Positions 11,701-23,700 of a stretch of 64,000 bases of DNA are shown piece by piece. Source of the stretch: Branchiostoma floridae (Eukaryota; Chordata; Leptocardii; Amphioxiformes; Branchiostomatidae); the NCBI RefSeq assembly GCF_000003815.2, contig NC_049986.1, positions 8,899,487-8,963,486 on the forward strand, in the 5' to 3' direction. Under the pieces are notes generated by a model, which saw nothing but the letters and a program-made list of their open reading frames with translations, had not been told where the DNA came from and did not search any database. The first letter of the stretch is position 1; each line of letters opens with the position of its first letter. Made by a program: the position numbers and the translations under genes.

Positions 11701-14700
11701 ACCCCGGATGTTAGAGTTCCAGTTCATGTTGAGACAAGTTAGTTGAGAAGCGTGCACGCTTAGAGTTAGCTTCGGTTACTAGCCCTTAAACTGCCCAAAC
11801 CGGATATATCCGGCACACATATACATGCCCTGTGTGCCGCACCCGGATAAATCCGGGACAGCGTATTCCCATGAAGTAGCAGCTTTGCGCGCGCATAGCG
11901 CACGAACCCCGGAAGTTAGGGACTTCGGCCTTGTTAGCGGGTTTCTTTTTGGAGGTCAGCGACCAACCTTGGCACTTATGGCAATCTATAGGGCTGAAAC
12001 TCTGGCAGTTTAAGGGCTAGAAGTGTTAGAAGTACGCGACAAGTTACTCGCAGTCTGGAGAATCACCGAGGCCAGAGAGAAGCGCTAAAAGCAATAAACG
12101 TAGGAATCCACCTTGTTACATGTCTACTTCGAGTTTACCAAGCACTTACCTACAGGGTGCAGGTTAAGGTAATTTTTATTCATAGTGTGTAGAAGTTAAT
12201 AGGGCCTTCACACTGAAACCGAATTAGCACGACCCAAGCAGAACCAGCCGGAATGAAGTATTCGCAAAATTCGTGCCACATTCGGAGCCATTGGGGTGGG
12301 AATTCCACATGTATCTGATACTCCCTTCACACGAGAAGGAATGAGCCAAAATGCAACTCTCCTAGTTTACACACTAGGAAAGTATAGTGTCTTTTGTATA
12401 CAGATGGTTTTGGTTTTTTTTTTTTTAGTCTCAACAAGGCTTGCAATCACGTCTAGTTAGATTAGGAATATATTGTCAACATTGGACCCTGAAGGTGAAT
12501 TATTGTCTTCACCAAGGGAGGTCGGTTGCCAAAGAATTGTTTCTTTTTGCTTAATGGTAATGTAATTGAAACTGTTATGTCATATTGCTATCTAGGTACA
12601 GTGGTAAGTGCAGCTGGCACTTTCAAGGCCAACAACAAACATCTAAGTAACAAGGGTCTTAAATCTTTGTTTAGCATCTGACAGTCACTTGACAAAGCCG
12701 ATTGGTCACTAGCTGTTAAAAAACAAACTTTTCGAGTCCTGTATTAAACCCATCTTACTTAAAATGTGCAATAAAGGTCTTCATCCATTCATTTTATTTC
12801 GATTTCGATAGGTGGCGCTCGACTTCGATATGTGGCGCTAATAATGGCAGACGCACAAAATGTCAGCTCCCAAAGCTTGTTCGTTTTTGCAAATGTTGTG
12901 TCATATATTTCCATCTGCGTTGTATTGTTTCCTGTTTGGAATACTTGCTACTCATGTGGGACCCTTAACAAGTCCGTCTGATGACACGTTGTGTTGACAG
13001 AAGTCTTCTAACGCTCACTCACCCAGCTACCTCTCCTCATCTACGGACAATGACAGCCATATATAGGTACTCACCCCAGTTCTTTAGAAGCTGTAGGCGC
13101 GACTTCTCACCCTTGTCTGGGCAGCTCAAAATCATCTTAAGGAGATGGGACTGCTGCAGATGCGTAATCACCTAAGGGGAACCAAAGTAGGCAAAAGCGT
13201 GTTTAGGAAGGTAAAAACAGTTCAAAATTACCGACCCCAAGCGGAGAGGAATTCGGAGTACTTATTATGCAAATCACTCACCGGTAAACACTTCAAGCAG
13301 TTACTGTAGATGCAGAAACTTTCGCAGTGGTTCAATGTTCGCGGTTTTCACGGTGGCCGCTTCACCGCGAATTCAAAACCACCGCGAAGATTTTTCCATG
13401 AAAGTAAGAGGCTACAGTGCATGGTAACTTAAAACCACCGCGAAAAGTCTTTTTCCCCCGCTATCGCGAAATTGAATCCACTCGAACTTAAATGCATTTA
13501 CAGTATTATGCCAACCAGCAAGCATGGCTCGTTCCAAAGTTCTGAAAATAGTTGTCTGTAACGACGATGTAAATGTCGTACCTCCTCAATCCCATTACTC
13601 CATGCCAACAGTTGTGCTGAGTGATACGAGGTCGCTTCGAAACAATCTTGAGGAATTCAAGTACGTACTTCAGGAGAGCAGTATCTAGGTTGCCATTGTA
13701 TCAGAAACGTGGCTTACACCTGGCGATCCAGAAGAGATTAATTACATTGACCGGATCACTCTACTTTTTAAACTAATCGAGCAATTTGGAGGTGGTGTTG
13801 CGGTATACGTTAACGACAAAATGTATGCATGCCAATTGGATATCGAGGTTCCTACGTGCACCTGGGTCTACATTGCCACATGAGGTCACCGGCCTAGCAA
13901 CATGTGCGGTATATTCTCCACCCGGGTCACCGAATCACAACGTACTAAAGATCACCTAGTTTACGCCGTTGACTACCTGCGGTCAAAGTACATCGAGATC
14001 TGTATTGGAGGAGATTTCAACAGGATGGACGTGCAAGGGTGTGCCTAAATACCACAAACGACCACAAACGACTCTAGTATGCAGTGTCTATGGGTCAAAG
14101 ACCTTGTGTGGCGCTCTGGAGACATCGTTTACACATTTATGAATTTAAAAAACGCAGCAAGTCCTGCGTATTCACCAGTTATTTCGAGTTAGTCCGCCGA
14201 TTTCAAGATCGAAGCGATTCTGCGCTGTCAATGAATGCGTGCTTGCATTGAGGCTGAAAAACACTTAGTATACAAGTTTTATAAGTTGACAATGATAGAA
14301 TAGTGCCATGCTATAATCTATGAACCAACAGTGTCCATAGTTTTATCGTCCTGTTGTCTATGGAGCCGTGGAAGGTATCGAGAACTTCCCCATGCAGACT
14401 CCTAGCACGGGCGATCCAACATGGCGGCCGAGAATCGCTTCGATCTTGAAACCGGCGGACTAACTTGAAATAACTGGTGAATACGCAGGATTTGCTGCGT
14501 TTTTTAAATCTATAAATGCGTAAACAATGTCTCCAGAGCGCCACACAAGGTCTTTGACCCATATACACTGCATTTTCGAGTCGTTTATGGTCGTTTGTGG
14601 TATTTTCGAGTCGTTTGTGGTCGTTTGTGGTATTTAGGCAGACCGGACGTGCAACAGCTATGAGGACTGCACCAACATGAAGCAAATAGTCAACATATCA

Positions 14701-17700
14701 ACTAGACAGGATGCCATTCTTGACCTGATCATCACTAACTTGGGCAGTTTCTACAAACCGTGTTCAGCTATCGCTCCTGTGGGAATGAGTGACCACCGAA
14801 CAGTGATCATCGCACCAAACCAACATATGCAGTCAAATGTCGTCACAAAAAGTACAGTTCCCCCTTATGCCGGACTCGAAAGTACGCGCCTTTGGCGCAT
14901 GGATTACAACACACGATTGGAGTGAAGTAGCACGCGAAGAGGGAAGTCAGGCGATGACCACTGCATTCTACAACACCCTCCATCAGAATATCGACGAATA
15001 CTTTCCGACACGCCGGATCAAGCTACACAGCAAAGACAAGCCACGGATGGCTCCTGAAATAAAAGCTCTCTTGTCCAAGTGTCAGAAGGCCTTCGCAAAA
15101 GGCAAGACAAACACCTGGAAAGCCCTGAGGAATAAAACTCAGTTAAAAGTCAAGAGAGCCAGGCGGTCATTCTACAACCCTGGACACCAAGCCTTTGCCG
15201 GACGTTCCTACCAGCGCCTATACCAACACAGAATAAGGTGCGGGAAATGTACAACAAGCTCCGCAATGTCCGTGTTCGGAAGGCTGCAGGACCCGACAAC
15301 ATCACTGTAGGGTGAGCGATTTAGTAAAGGTAAACAAACTGAGCGGATATCTATCCTCCCACCTCGCGGGCGTCCTGCATATGAAAGCGTCGTATTAATA
15401 CAGATTTGATTTGTATAATGACATTTTTCAAAGATGCGCTGTTTTAATTATGGATTGAATATGGAAAATTTATGATCATGTTATAGAAAAAGAAATCTTA
15501 AAGATAAATCCAGAACACATGATCTCCTATAGGGAAGATGACTTCAACATCGCTCTCTGATGGATGCAAATATTTCAGCTGACATACAGAATCACAATTG
15601 ATCATTGACAAGTAGGATATTCCCATTTAAATCATTACACAAGTTTCTTGCTACAAAAAGAATGTTGCACATTTGAAACATTAAAGGTGTAATTCAAGAT
15701 GCTCTTTCTGTGGCGAAGACGAAGAAATAACTAAACACTTATTTTGGAACTGTCATATCGTAACATCATTCTGCCTTTTTTCTGGAAAAAACGTTCAAAC
15801 ATGGTATGATACTGCAACAGGACACTTTTCAAATACTAACAGCCCATTTAATGCACGTATTACTGGGGATTTAGAGAGTGAAAGTCCAATCACGTCAATG
15901 TTGTTAATATTTTGTTACGAAAAATGTTCAATTATAGAAATCGTGAGGTATTAAATCTGAGATTCAGTAAAAAAATGAGATAGGAGGTTCTTTCTCGTTG
16001 ATCTGCGTTGACTTACTAGAGAATTTTACATATCTTTCTTATAGCGAAAAATGATATGGGGGTTCTATCTCATTATTTCACTAGTTAAAGTATCTTATAT
16101 ATCTGCCTTCTAGTGAAAAAAGGGGTTCGGAGACCTCAAACTTCGATGAATTGGATTGCTGATTCCTAGACAAAAACTAGAAATTGGACGGCTGAACATA
16201 GTCAAGATTTTTTGTTGTTGGAAATTACAGCCCTACTTCCGAATGAATTTTATAAAATCTTTAAGCAATTCCTCGAAAACCTTGTATTTAACATGTGTAC
16301 ATGGGAGGCATATTCTGACGAGTGTGTGGCAGCCGGTACGTCAGTCACCTAAATTGTCGGCCTGTGGAATTGTGTCGTACATGTGATTGTAATATGATGT
16401 ATTCTAAACACTTGATACGTATATACATATACATGTGTTTTCATGAGCGCACAATAAATAGAGTCGCTCGTACAACCCAATCACCATGGACGTCGTGTTA
16501 ACGTTTAAAGTGAAAAACTATTGTATAGGAATCACTTGTCAGTTCTAATTGTTTAATGATTAGGTACAATGGGAAATATGCTGTAAACCATAGCTTAAAG
16601 CTGTAAACCATATCCCATTGTATCTAAATCCAGCCAGTGTTTTACGACTTTACAGTAGGAATCAGATTTTCTTTCTACTAAAAAAGACGACTGTAACTCT
16701 TTATTTTTTTCGATAGACGACCCAGTGTGTCCAGAAAACAGCGTGTGGAGCACGTGCACACCCCGTGCCCTGCGACGTGCCAGGATCAATCAGCCAACTG
16801 TCCCGATCCCGGTATAGAACCCTGCGAGTTTATCGCAGACCACATCTGGAGTGGACCAACATGTGTGCCAGTAAACCAATGCGGATGCACTGACCCTGTC
16901 ACCAACATATATTATGTGGTCAGTTCATTATAATTGTCTTGCAGTAGTAACAGTATTATGTGTCACGTATCTGTATCTGTATCCATAAAGCCGGTATAAC
17001 CGCCCCCATCGTAACACACCAGCTTCGCAGGCACGCGGCGCGGCAGCAGCTGGTTATATTACACCGAAGGACCCGTCACATCTAACTTTTGCACATCTAT
17101 CTGCAAGTGTTCTTTAAAACTATCCAGGGATGATGCCCCTACTGTGCTTGGTGATAACAAATTCCACTCTACGATAGTTCTGGGAAAATAACGTTGGTCT
17201 ATATACCATGTAACGTACATACCCTGCTTTACCATTCGATGGCTCCTTTGTTATCGTTGTGAAGTTGCTGTAGGTTTGAACCAGGTACCAGGGGTTATGT
17301 TTTCGATTTGGTTTTTCATGATGTTTGGTATGTGTATAGGTGCCGAGGAGACTAAGGTCAAGTTCGATAATTGTTCGGTAAACCGAGATTGCCAACGAAT
17401 ATAATACAGACAAATATTAATTGACTAATTGATGAGAAAACTTTGCATAACGTCATTTGTAAAGATTGGCATCATTTGGCGAAGGCATGAAACAGACCTT
17501 CGTAGAAACAAAATGTCTGATTTGTATAATTGACCATAGCCTGGTCCAATCCGAGAGAGACTCTTCATGGTTAGAATGAGTGCAACGACCAGTGATTGTA
17601 AAAACATCAAATTTGATTGTAGTTGAATAAATATGAAGTAGTGTCAGACCCCCCCCCCCTCATTGTTTTGACATTTTTTGTTTCGCTGATTCCCTTCTAG

Positions 17701-20700
17701 CTCCATGCACAATGGGGAAGACCAAACGGTGAGCTATGCGACTGTAACGTGGGAGGGGTCATCGACTGCGTCCCAGTTAACTGTGATGTAGATGGAGGCT
17801 ACGCGTGGACGGAAGTGGATGGCGTGTGGGGATGCAACTGCGTAGGCGACTGTTGTGGTGAGATATAGTTCTGCATCATTTTAATTCTTTTGATAATTCA
17901 CTTTCGAATTCCCAAAGTTCTATCTTTGCAAAACATTGTGTCGTTTGCTGTTTGATTTGAAACCAAACCAAATGTATGAATCCATCTGATAATTAGACGA
18001 TGACGGTAAAATGTAAAGACAATAACACACGCCAAAGTTACTTAAGCAACTTGATATTATTTTGGAAACGGCCAGATGTTTCAGACAGAATCTACTGTCT
18101 TTCGTCAGTGACTGGACAACCATCAGAATTTACCAGCTTCTAAGTGAGTTGAAGACAATTCTAAGAATTCAAGGAAATCAAGTCGAGACAGCTAGGTTAT
18201 ATGCTGAAAAGTCAACTAGCTTCTGTTGCTTTAATACAGGAGTCAATGTTGTCTAACGGGGGTGGGAGGGCAAGGTTCCAAGAGACATAGTCCTCCCCCT
18301 GGCGAGGGTGGGGTTGTATTTTCTCTCGTATATTGCCCCACTAACCCTCCTACCACCAACAGCCCCACCCCCACAGCCCCAGCGGGGTACGTGGTCTAGG
18401 ATGTCTGTAAATTAATACCCCTCGTTGCATACAACTGTGGTTAAAAGATTGAAAATGGCCGAGGATACGTAGGTAGGTAGCACTATGTCCGCAATGCTCG
18501 CTGTACCATTCTTTTAGTGACCGACTTGTCTCTCCAATGCATGAGTTGTTGCATTTAAGGGTTCCTCACATTTAAGACTGTAAATGACATTGGCTTTAAT
18601 TCCTTTGCGATATCGGTCTTTTGGATGTTCCAATTTAAGCCCGTAGTTTCAGCCCGAGGGTTGAGTGAGGTGTGAACTTGACTGTTTGGAGAATTAGTTT
18701 CTCCGGTCAGAATGGTGTGAACTTCAAATTTAAACCTGACTTAATTGAGTCAACTCTCAGTCAGAAACTAGTACATGCTTGCTACCATTTGGCCATCTTA
18801 TATTTCATCCATTTCTTCATTTTCCTGACAGATAGAGCAATTTGCAAGGCATTCGGAGATCCACACATCTGTACCCCTGACGACACGAGTCATAGTTTCC
18901 AAGGCCCGTGCACATACACGTTCGCCAAGGACTGTACAGGCAACGACTTTACCGTCGAAACAAAACACGAACCCTCAGGTAGTAATCCATCCGTTTCAAC
19001 TGTGCATGAGGTGTACGTCAAAATGACCATTGATGGGGTTGAGTGGAAAATTTCTGTTCTTCAGGGCAAAGTTGTGCAGGTCAGTGAAATTACTTTGTTT
19101 TGATGGCAATTTGTGAAAAAAATGGTCATAGCTCTTCAAGTTGGCTTCTCTATTTGCATAAGATGTATGCCGCCTTCCTAACTTCCCAATGAAACCGTAT
19201 GACAAAATTATCACTATTAATGTTGAAATGGGTTTTGTGACGTTTATTCATCGAACGTTACCTAGTTTTATATTGAAAAAGCTACCTAGACATTTTAAAA
19301 AGTAATGAGATACAAATCATATGAATCAAAAGCTAGATTAAATGATTAATGATTTGCTTATGTATTAATCAGAAAAGTTTACAAATCCACTGCATGTCTT
19401 GATAGGACAATCAAACACGTGGCATATGTAATTGACACACAGGGAATTGTCGATAGATATCTGTTATACAAATGTAGACCCAAATTTGTATGATATTTAC
19501 AGAATTACTATAGTTCTGCAGTGGAAAATTATTTCATTCTTATGACCTTTGCAAGTAAAGTTAAACATTACTAGATATAAACCATACAAATCATGACCTC
19601 ATTTACATAGATGGAATTACAGAAAATGGTAGAATATCATTATTTGCTAAGATGAGTCATTTACACTTTGAACAAGTTGCTTTTGTCTGGGCCTGTGTCT
19701 CTGAATCAAGGCTGGTTTGATGCATTAGTCTGACATTTGGCAAACACCTTTGCCACAGTGCAAATACGATATTTACATCAAAGAGGATTGTATCATGCAG
19801 ACTTGGTCTTTTCCTTAAAACAGGTGAACGACGTGACCCGCACGCTTCCCCTCAGCCTAGCAGGTGGCCAGATCGACGTCAAACTCACCGGTAGATATGT
19901 CCGAATTGAGTTGGTGGACTTGTGCGTGGTCATCCTCTATGACGGACTTCACCAAGTTAAAGTGAGTATATCGCAGCTCTTCATTTTTACCTGTTGTCCA
20001 GTTATACATGGAGTAGCTCATCTTCTGATATGTTGTATACAGACAGCCATAGGCCTGCGTACAGACAGTTATGTGTATTCTCCACTTTGGCATGATGCAG
20101 TACTGTGATTGATGAAAATAATTCACTTCAACAAAACAAAAGACCATGCTTATAACGCTTGTATAACACTGCTACAGGTGGAGATTCCAAGGAACTACCA
20201 GGGCAGGATGTGTGGACTGTGCGGTAACTTCAACGACGACAATACCGATGACTACATGTTGCCAAATGGGTCCACCACCACGGACTTGAACACTTTCGGG
20301 AATAGCTGGCAGACAAACGCTCCGTATGTTACGTGGATACAGACTATCTGTATTTTGAAAAATTCCAAGTTAAAAATGACGTTTCTTTGCTATACCAATG
20401 AATGATAGTCTATGTTCTTCTACAAGTACAAACGTTTTCTTTCGTGGGTGAAGGTGTGATCGGACTATCAAGATATATAAGAAAATAATAGAAAGCTTTG
20501 ACATATTTGGATCATAATACCTAGCCATGTTCTTGATAAGAATGCTGGTAGTGATAATTACGACAACGAATATAAGAACGAAAGTTATAGGTACATCATA
20601 AAAGTAGAAAAAAAACTACATTATTACCTTCTTTTTACAACATGTTTTTCATGATTGTTACATGACATTTTCTGTCCACCTCAGTTGTAATGGAGACCCT

Positions 20701-23700
20701 CCGACCGGTGACCCTCCGACCCTAGGACCGTGTGACGCGCAATATTCGGACCCGTGTAACGTGCTGACAGATCCGACCGGCCCGTTTGCTTATTGCCATG
20801 ATTATGTAGACCCCACGCCTTACTGGAACGCCTGCGTCTTCGACATGTGTTCAACGGAGGGAGAGTGGCTTTGTTGCGACCTGGAGACGTATTATGACGC
20901 CTGTATGGACATAGATGCGGATCCCTTCATCTGGCGGTCGACAGATCTTTGTCGTAAGTTCCGTTTTCAGACTCAGTCTATTAATACCCCCCTCACATGT
21001 AGCGAAAATCGATCGGACGACTAGCCAGCTAGCTCTTCAGTACTAGGAGGCATGACCCTGACGGCANNNNNNNNNNNNNNNNNNNNNNNNNNNNNNNNNN
21101 NNNNNNNNNNNNNNNNNNNNNNNNNNNNNNNNNNNNNNNNNNNNNNNNNNNNNNNNNNNNNNNNNNTCGTCCGATCGATTTTCGCTACATGTGAGGGGGG
21201 GGGGGGGGAGGTATAACTGTTACGTGTTTCAGAGGTTTCTACAGATCTATCAAGAAGCTACAAGAGCAACCTCCATGGTGCATGTTTTTCAGATTATAAA
21301 GGAATGAGTGTATGATTGTTTTTGTCCATACTATATTATATTCATTTCAGTCTAACTACAGCAGGACGGGACAGCAGTAGCGGGATACATCATTTTTCAT
21401 GACTTCTATAAAGCTGAAAAAACTCGTCCTTTTGTACGTGTTGCGTAGAGCCAACTAAATAATACATGCAAATCCCGATTTTTTTTTTCATTATTGAATT
21501 GATAACGACAACATTGCATTTCCTTTTGTAGACGGAGAATTAGTTGCAGTTCTCTCTCAAGAATCCAATAACTGGGATGAATGCTTTGTCTTCGATAGCT
21601 ATGGACTGTCCAGCGAACAGCGTCTACTCTCCATGCGTAAGCCCCTGCCACGCGACCTGTTTGAACCCCAACGGCCCGGACAACTGTGACCTCCCCTGTG
21701 TAGAAGGATGTGAGTGCGATGAAGGATACTTGGAAAGTGGGTTGGAATGCGTAGAGGAAACGCAATGTGGTTGCATCGACGTTTATGAGAACTACTACAC
21801 GGTAAATGCGATTTATCGTGAATGTATATTATCTGTGCTGTAAAGCTAAGGGCACAATCCGCTGTACCTGCAATTTGTCCGAACGTTTATTAGGAGGCCA
21901 TGTCCGCCACGTATTTCTGAAAACGTTCAGGCTGTACAGGGCAGGCGCGTCGCCCGTACTGGCACGTACGGGGCGAATCCGCAGCCCGATGGCAAACAAA
22001 GTTTTGCTTGCACGTTAAGTTCCACGTGTGTGTCTGCGTGCTCCAAAATCCGTCGGATTCCCTACGAGTTCGTACGGAGGAGGTACTTACTACTTTAACG
22101 GATCCCAAAAGATTGCCCACGTTTTGGCACGTAGACAGCACGTATTTGCACGTACGACGGGTTGTGCCCTTAGCTTAAGAGAGCACACCGAAATTGTCAC
22201 AAAATAAAAGTACATGGTTCAATCATAGCCCGATTCAATTCTGGATTGGTCGAGAGTAACATAGCCTGAAACATAGACTTTTTGTGCCAATGCACCAAAT
22301 GATGATAAAAAATGAAGTAAAGCGTGGGCACACTGTCCAACCTTCCCTATAGGGGTGGGTACCGGTACAAAACCGGTTTTTCTTATTGGACCGGTCCGGA
22401 AAAAACGGACCTGAAAAAAATCGGTGGACCAGATGTTGGACCTATTTAAAGATAAACAGACTATATGATCAGGCATTCTCACGTTTTGAGACTTACCGGT
22501 CGAGGAATAGAGCAAGAGCAAAGTAGGGTAGAGTCTATAGTAATTTCTACCAACTTTTACAGTCAATCATACAAATGCAGTTAACCTTGTAGCATCTTTA
22601 AACGCCAGTGGGAGTCGAATACTCCACGAAACAGATTTCGTTGTAGCGAAATGGACCATTGTTTTCAGTATCGTTTATTCCCAAGTTTTAACATGCTCAA
22701 CAGATCCAGGTTCAGATCCGGACCTGGACCTGATCCTCTGGACCTAAACCGGACATGGACCTGAATTTTCTGTACCGGTACCCTCCCCTATTCGCTATAC
22801 ATGCCGTAATGTGGTGCTTTTACATAGATGTGTTCTGTACACTTTTAGATCGGAGAACAATGGGGAACAGAAGACGGACAACAATGTGAGTGCGGATTTC
22901 CTTTTGGCCCCAATTTCCCATGGATCACCTGTACATACGTGACCTGCGATGAAGAAGGCGGCTACACCTGGGTGCTCGTGGATGGAGTATGGGGATGCCA
23001 ATGCACGAAACCCTGTTGTTTTGTGACCTGTTTAAACGGTGGAACTTGCGTTAATGGCATCAACGACGACTACTCCTGTGATTGCGTTGATGGCTATGAA
23101 GGCGAGCACTGCGNNNNNNNNNNNNNNNNNNNNNNNNNNNNNNNNNNNNNNNNNNNNNNNNNNNNNNNNNNNNNNNNNNNNNNNNNNNNNNNNNNNNNNN
23201 NNNNNNNNNNNNNNNNNNNNNNNNNNNNNNNNNNNNNNNNNNNNNNNNNNNNNNNNNNNNNNNNNNNNNNNNNNNNNNNNNNNNNNNNNNNNNNNNNNNN
23301 NNNNNNNNNNNNNNNNNNNNNNNNNNNNNNNNNNNNNNNNNNNNNNNNNNNNNNNNNNNNNNNNNNNNNNNNNNNNNNNNNNNNNNNNNNNNNNNNNNNN
23401 NNNNNNNNNNNNNNNNNNNNNNNNNNNNNNNNNNNNNNNNNNNNNNNNNNNNNNNNNNNNNNNNNNNNNNNNNNNNNNNNNNNNNNNNNNNNNNNNNNNN
23501 NNNNNNNNNNNNNNNNNNNNNNNNNNNNNNNNNNNNNNNNNNNNNNNNNNNNNNNNNNGGTAGGGTTTGGATACATATTTACAGGAAATATGTCTTTCTT
23601 TCTTTATCGCGCGCGTACATTTTTGTGTATTGAACTGTATTGAACAGGGATAAATAGGGAAATCGCTGAAGGATCTTGATATTAAGTGCTGTAAGCAATT

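Larger units (their letters stand above)
5769..16716 (+). other. Intron 1 (10.9 kb), filled with mobile-element remnants
   Basis: Bounded by GTAGGT at 5769 and a TTCGATAG acceptor ending at 16716. Its length contrasts with the few-hundred-base introns elsewhere in the gene. It contains a minisatellite, a diverged direct duplication, a Ty3/Gypsy remnant with a nested inverted-repeat element, three LINE relics, a CCGCGAA-type MITE and a foldback MITE, all listed separately. No exon-like segment of this gene was found inside. Confidence 0.65.

Noticed and set aside
19737-20108. 123-codon open frame starting upstream of exon 5
   Set aside because: It is the vWD exon extended into flanking introns; conserved similarity to the second vWD begins and ends exactly at the splice sites.
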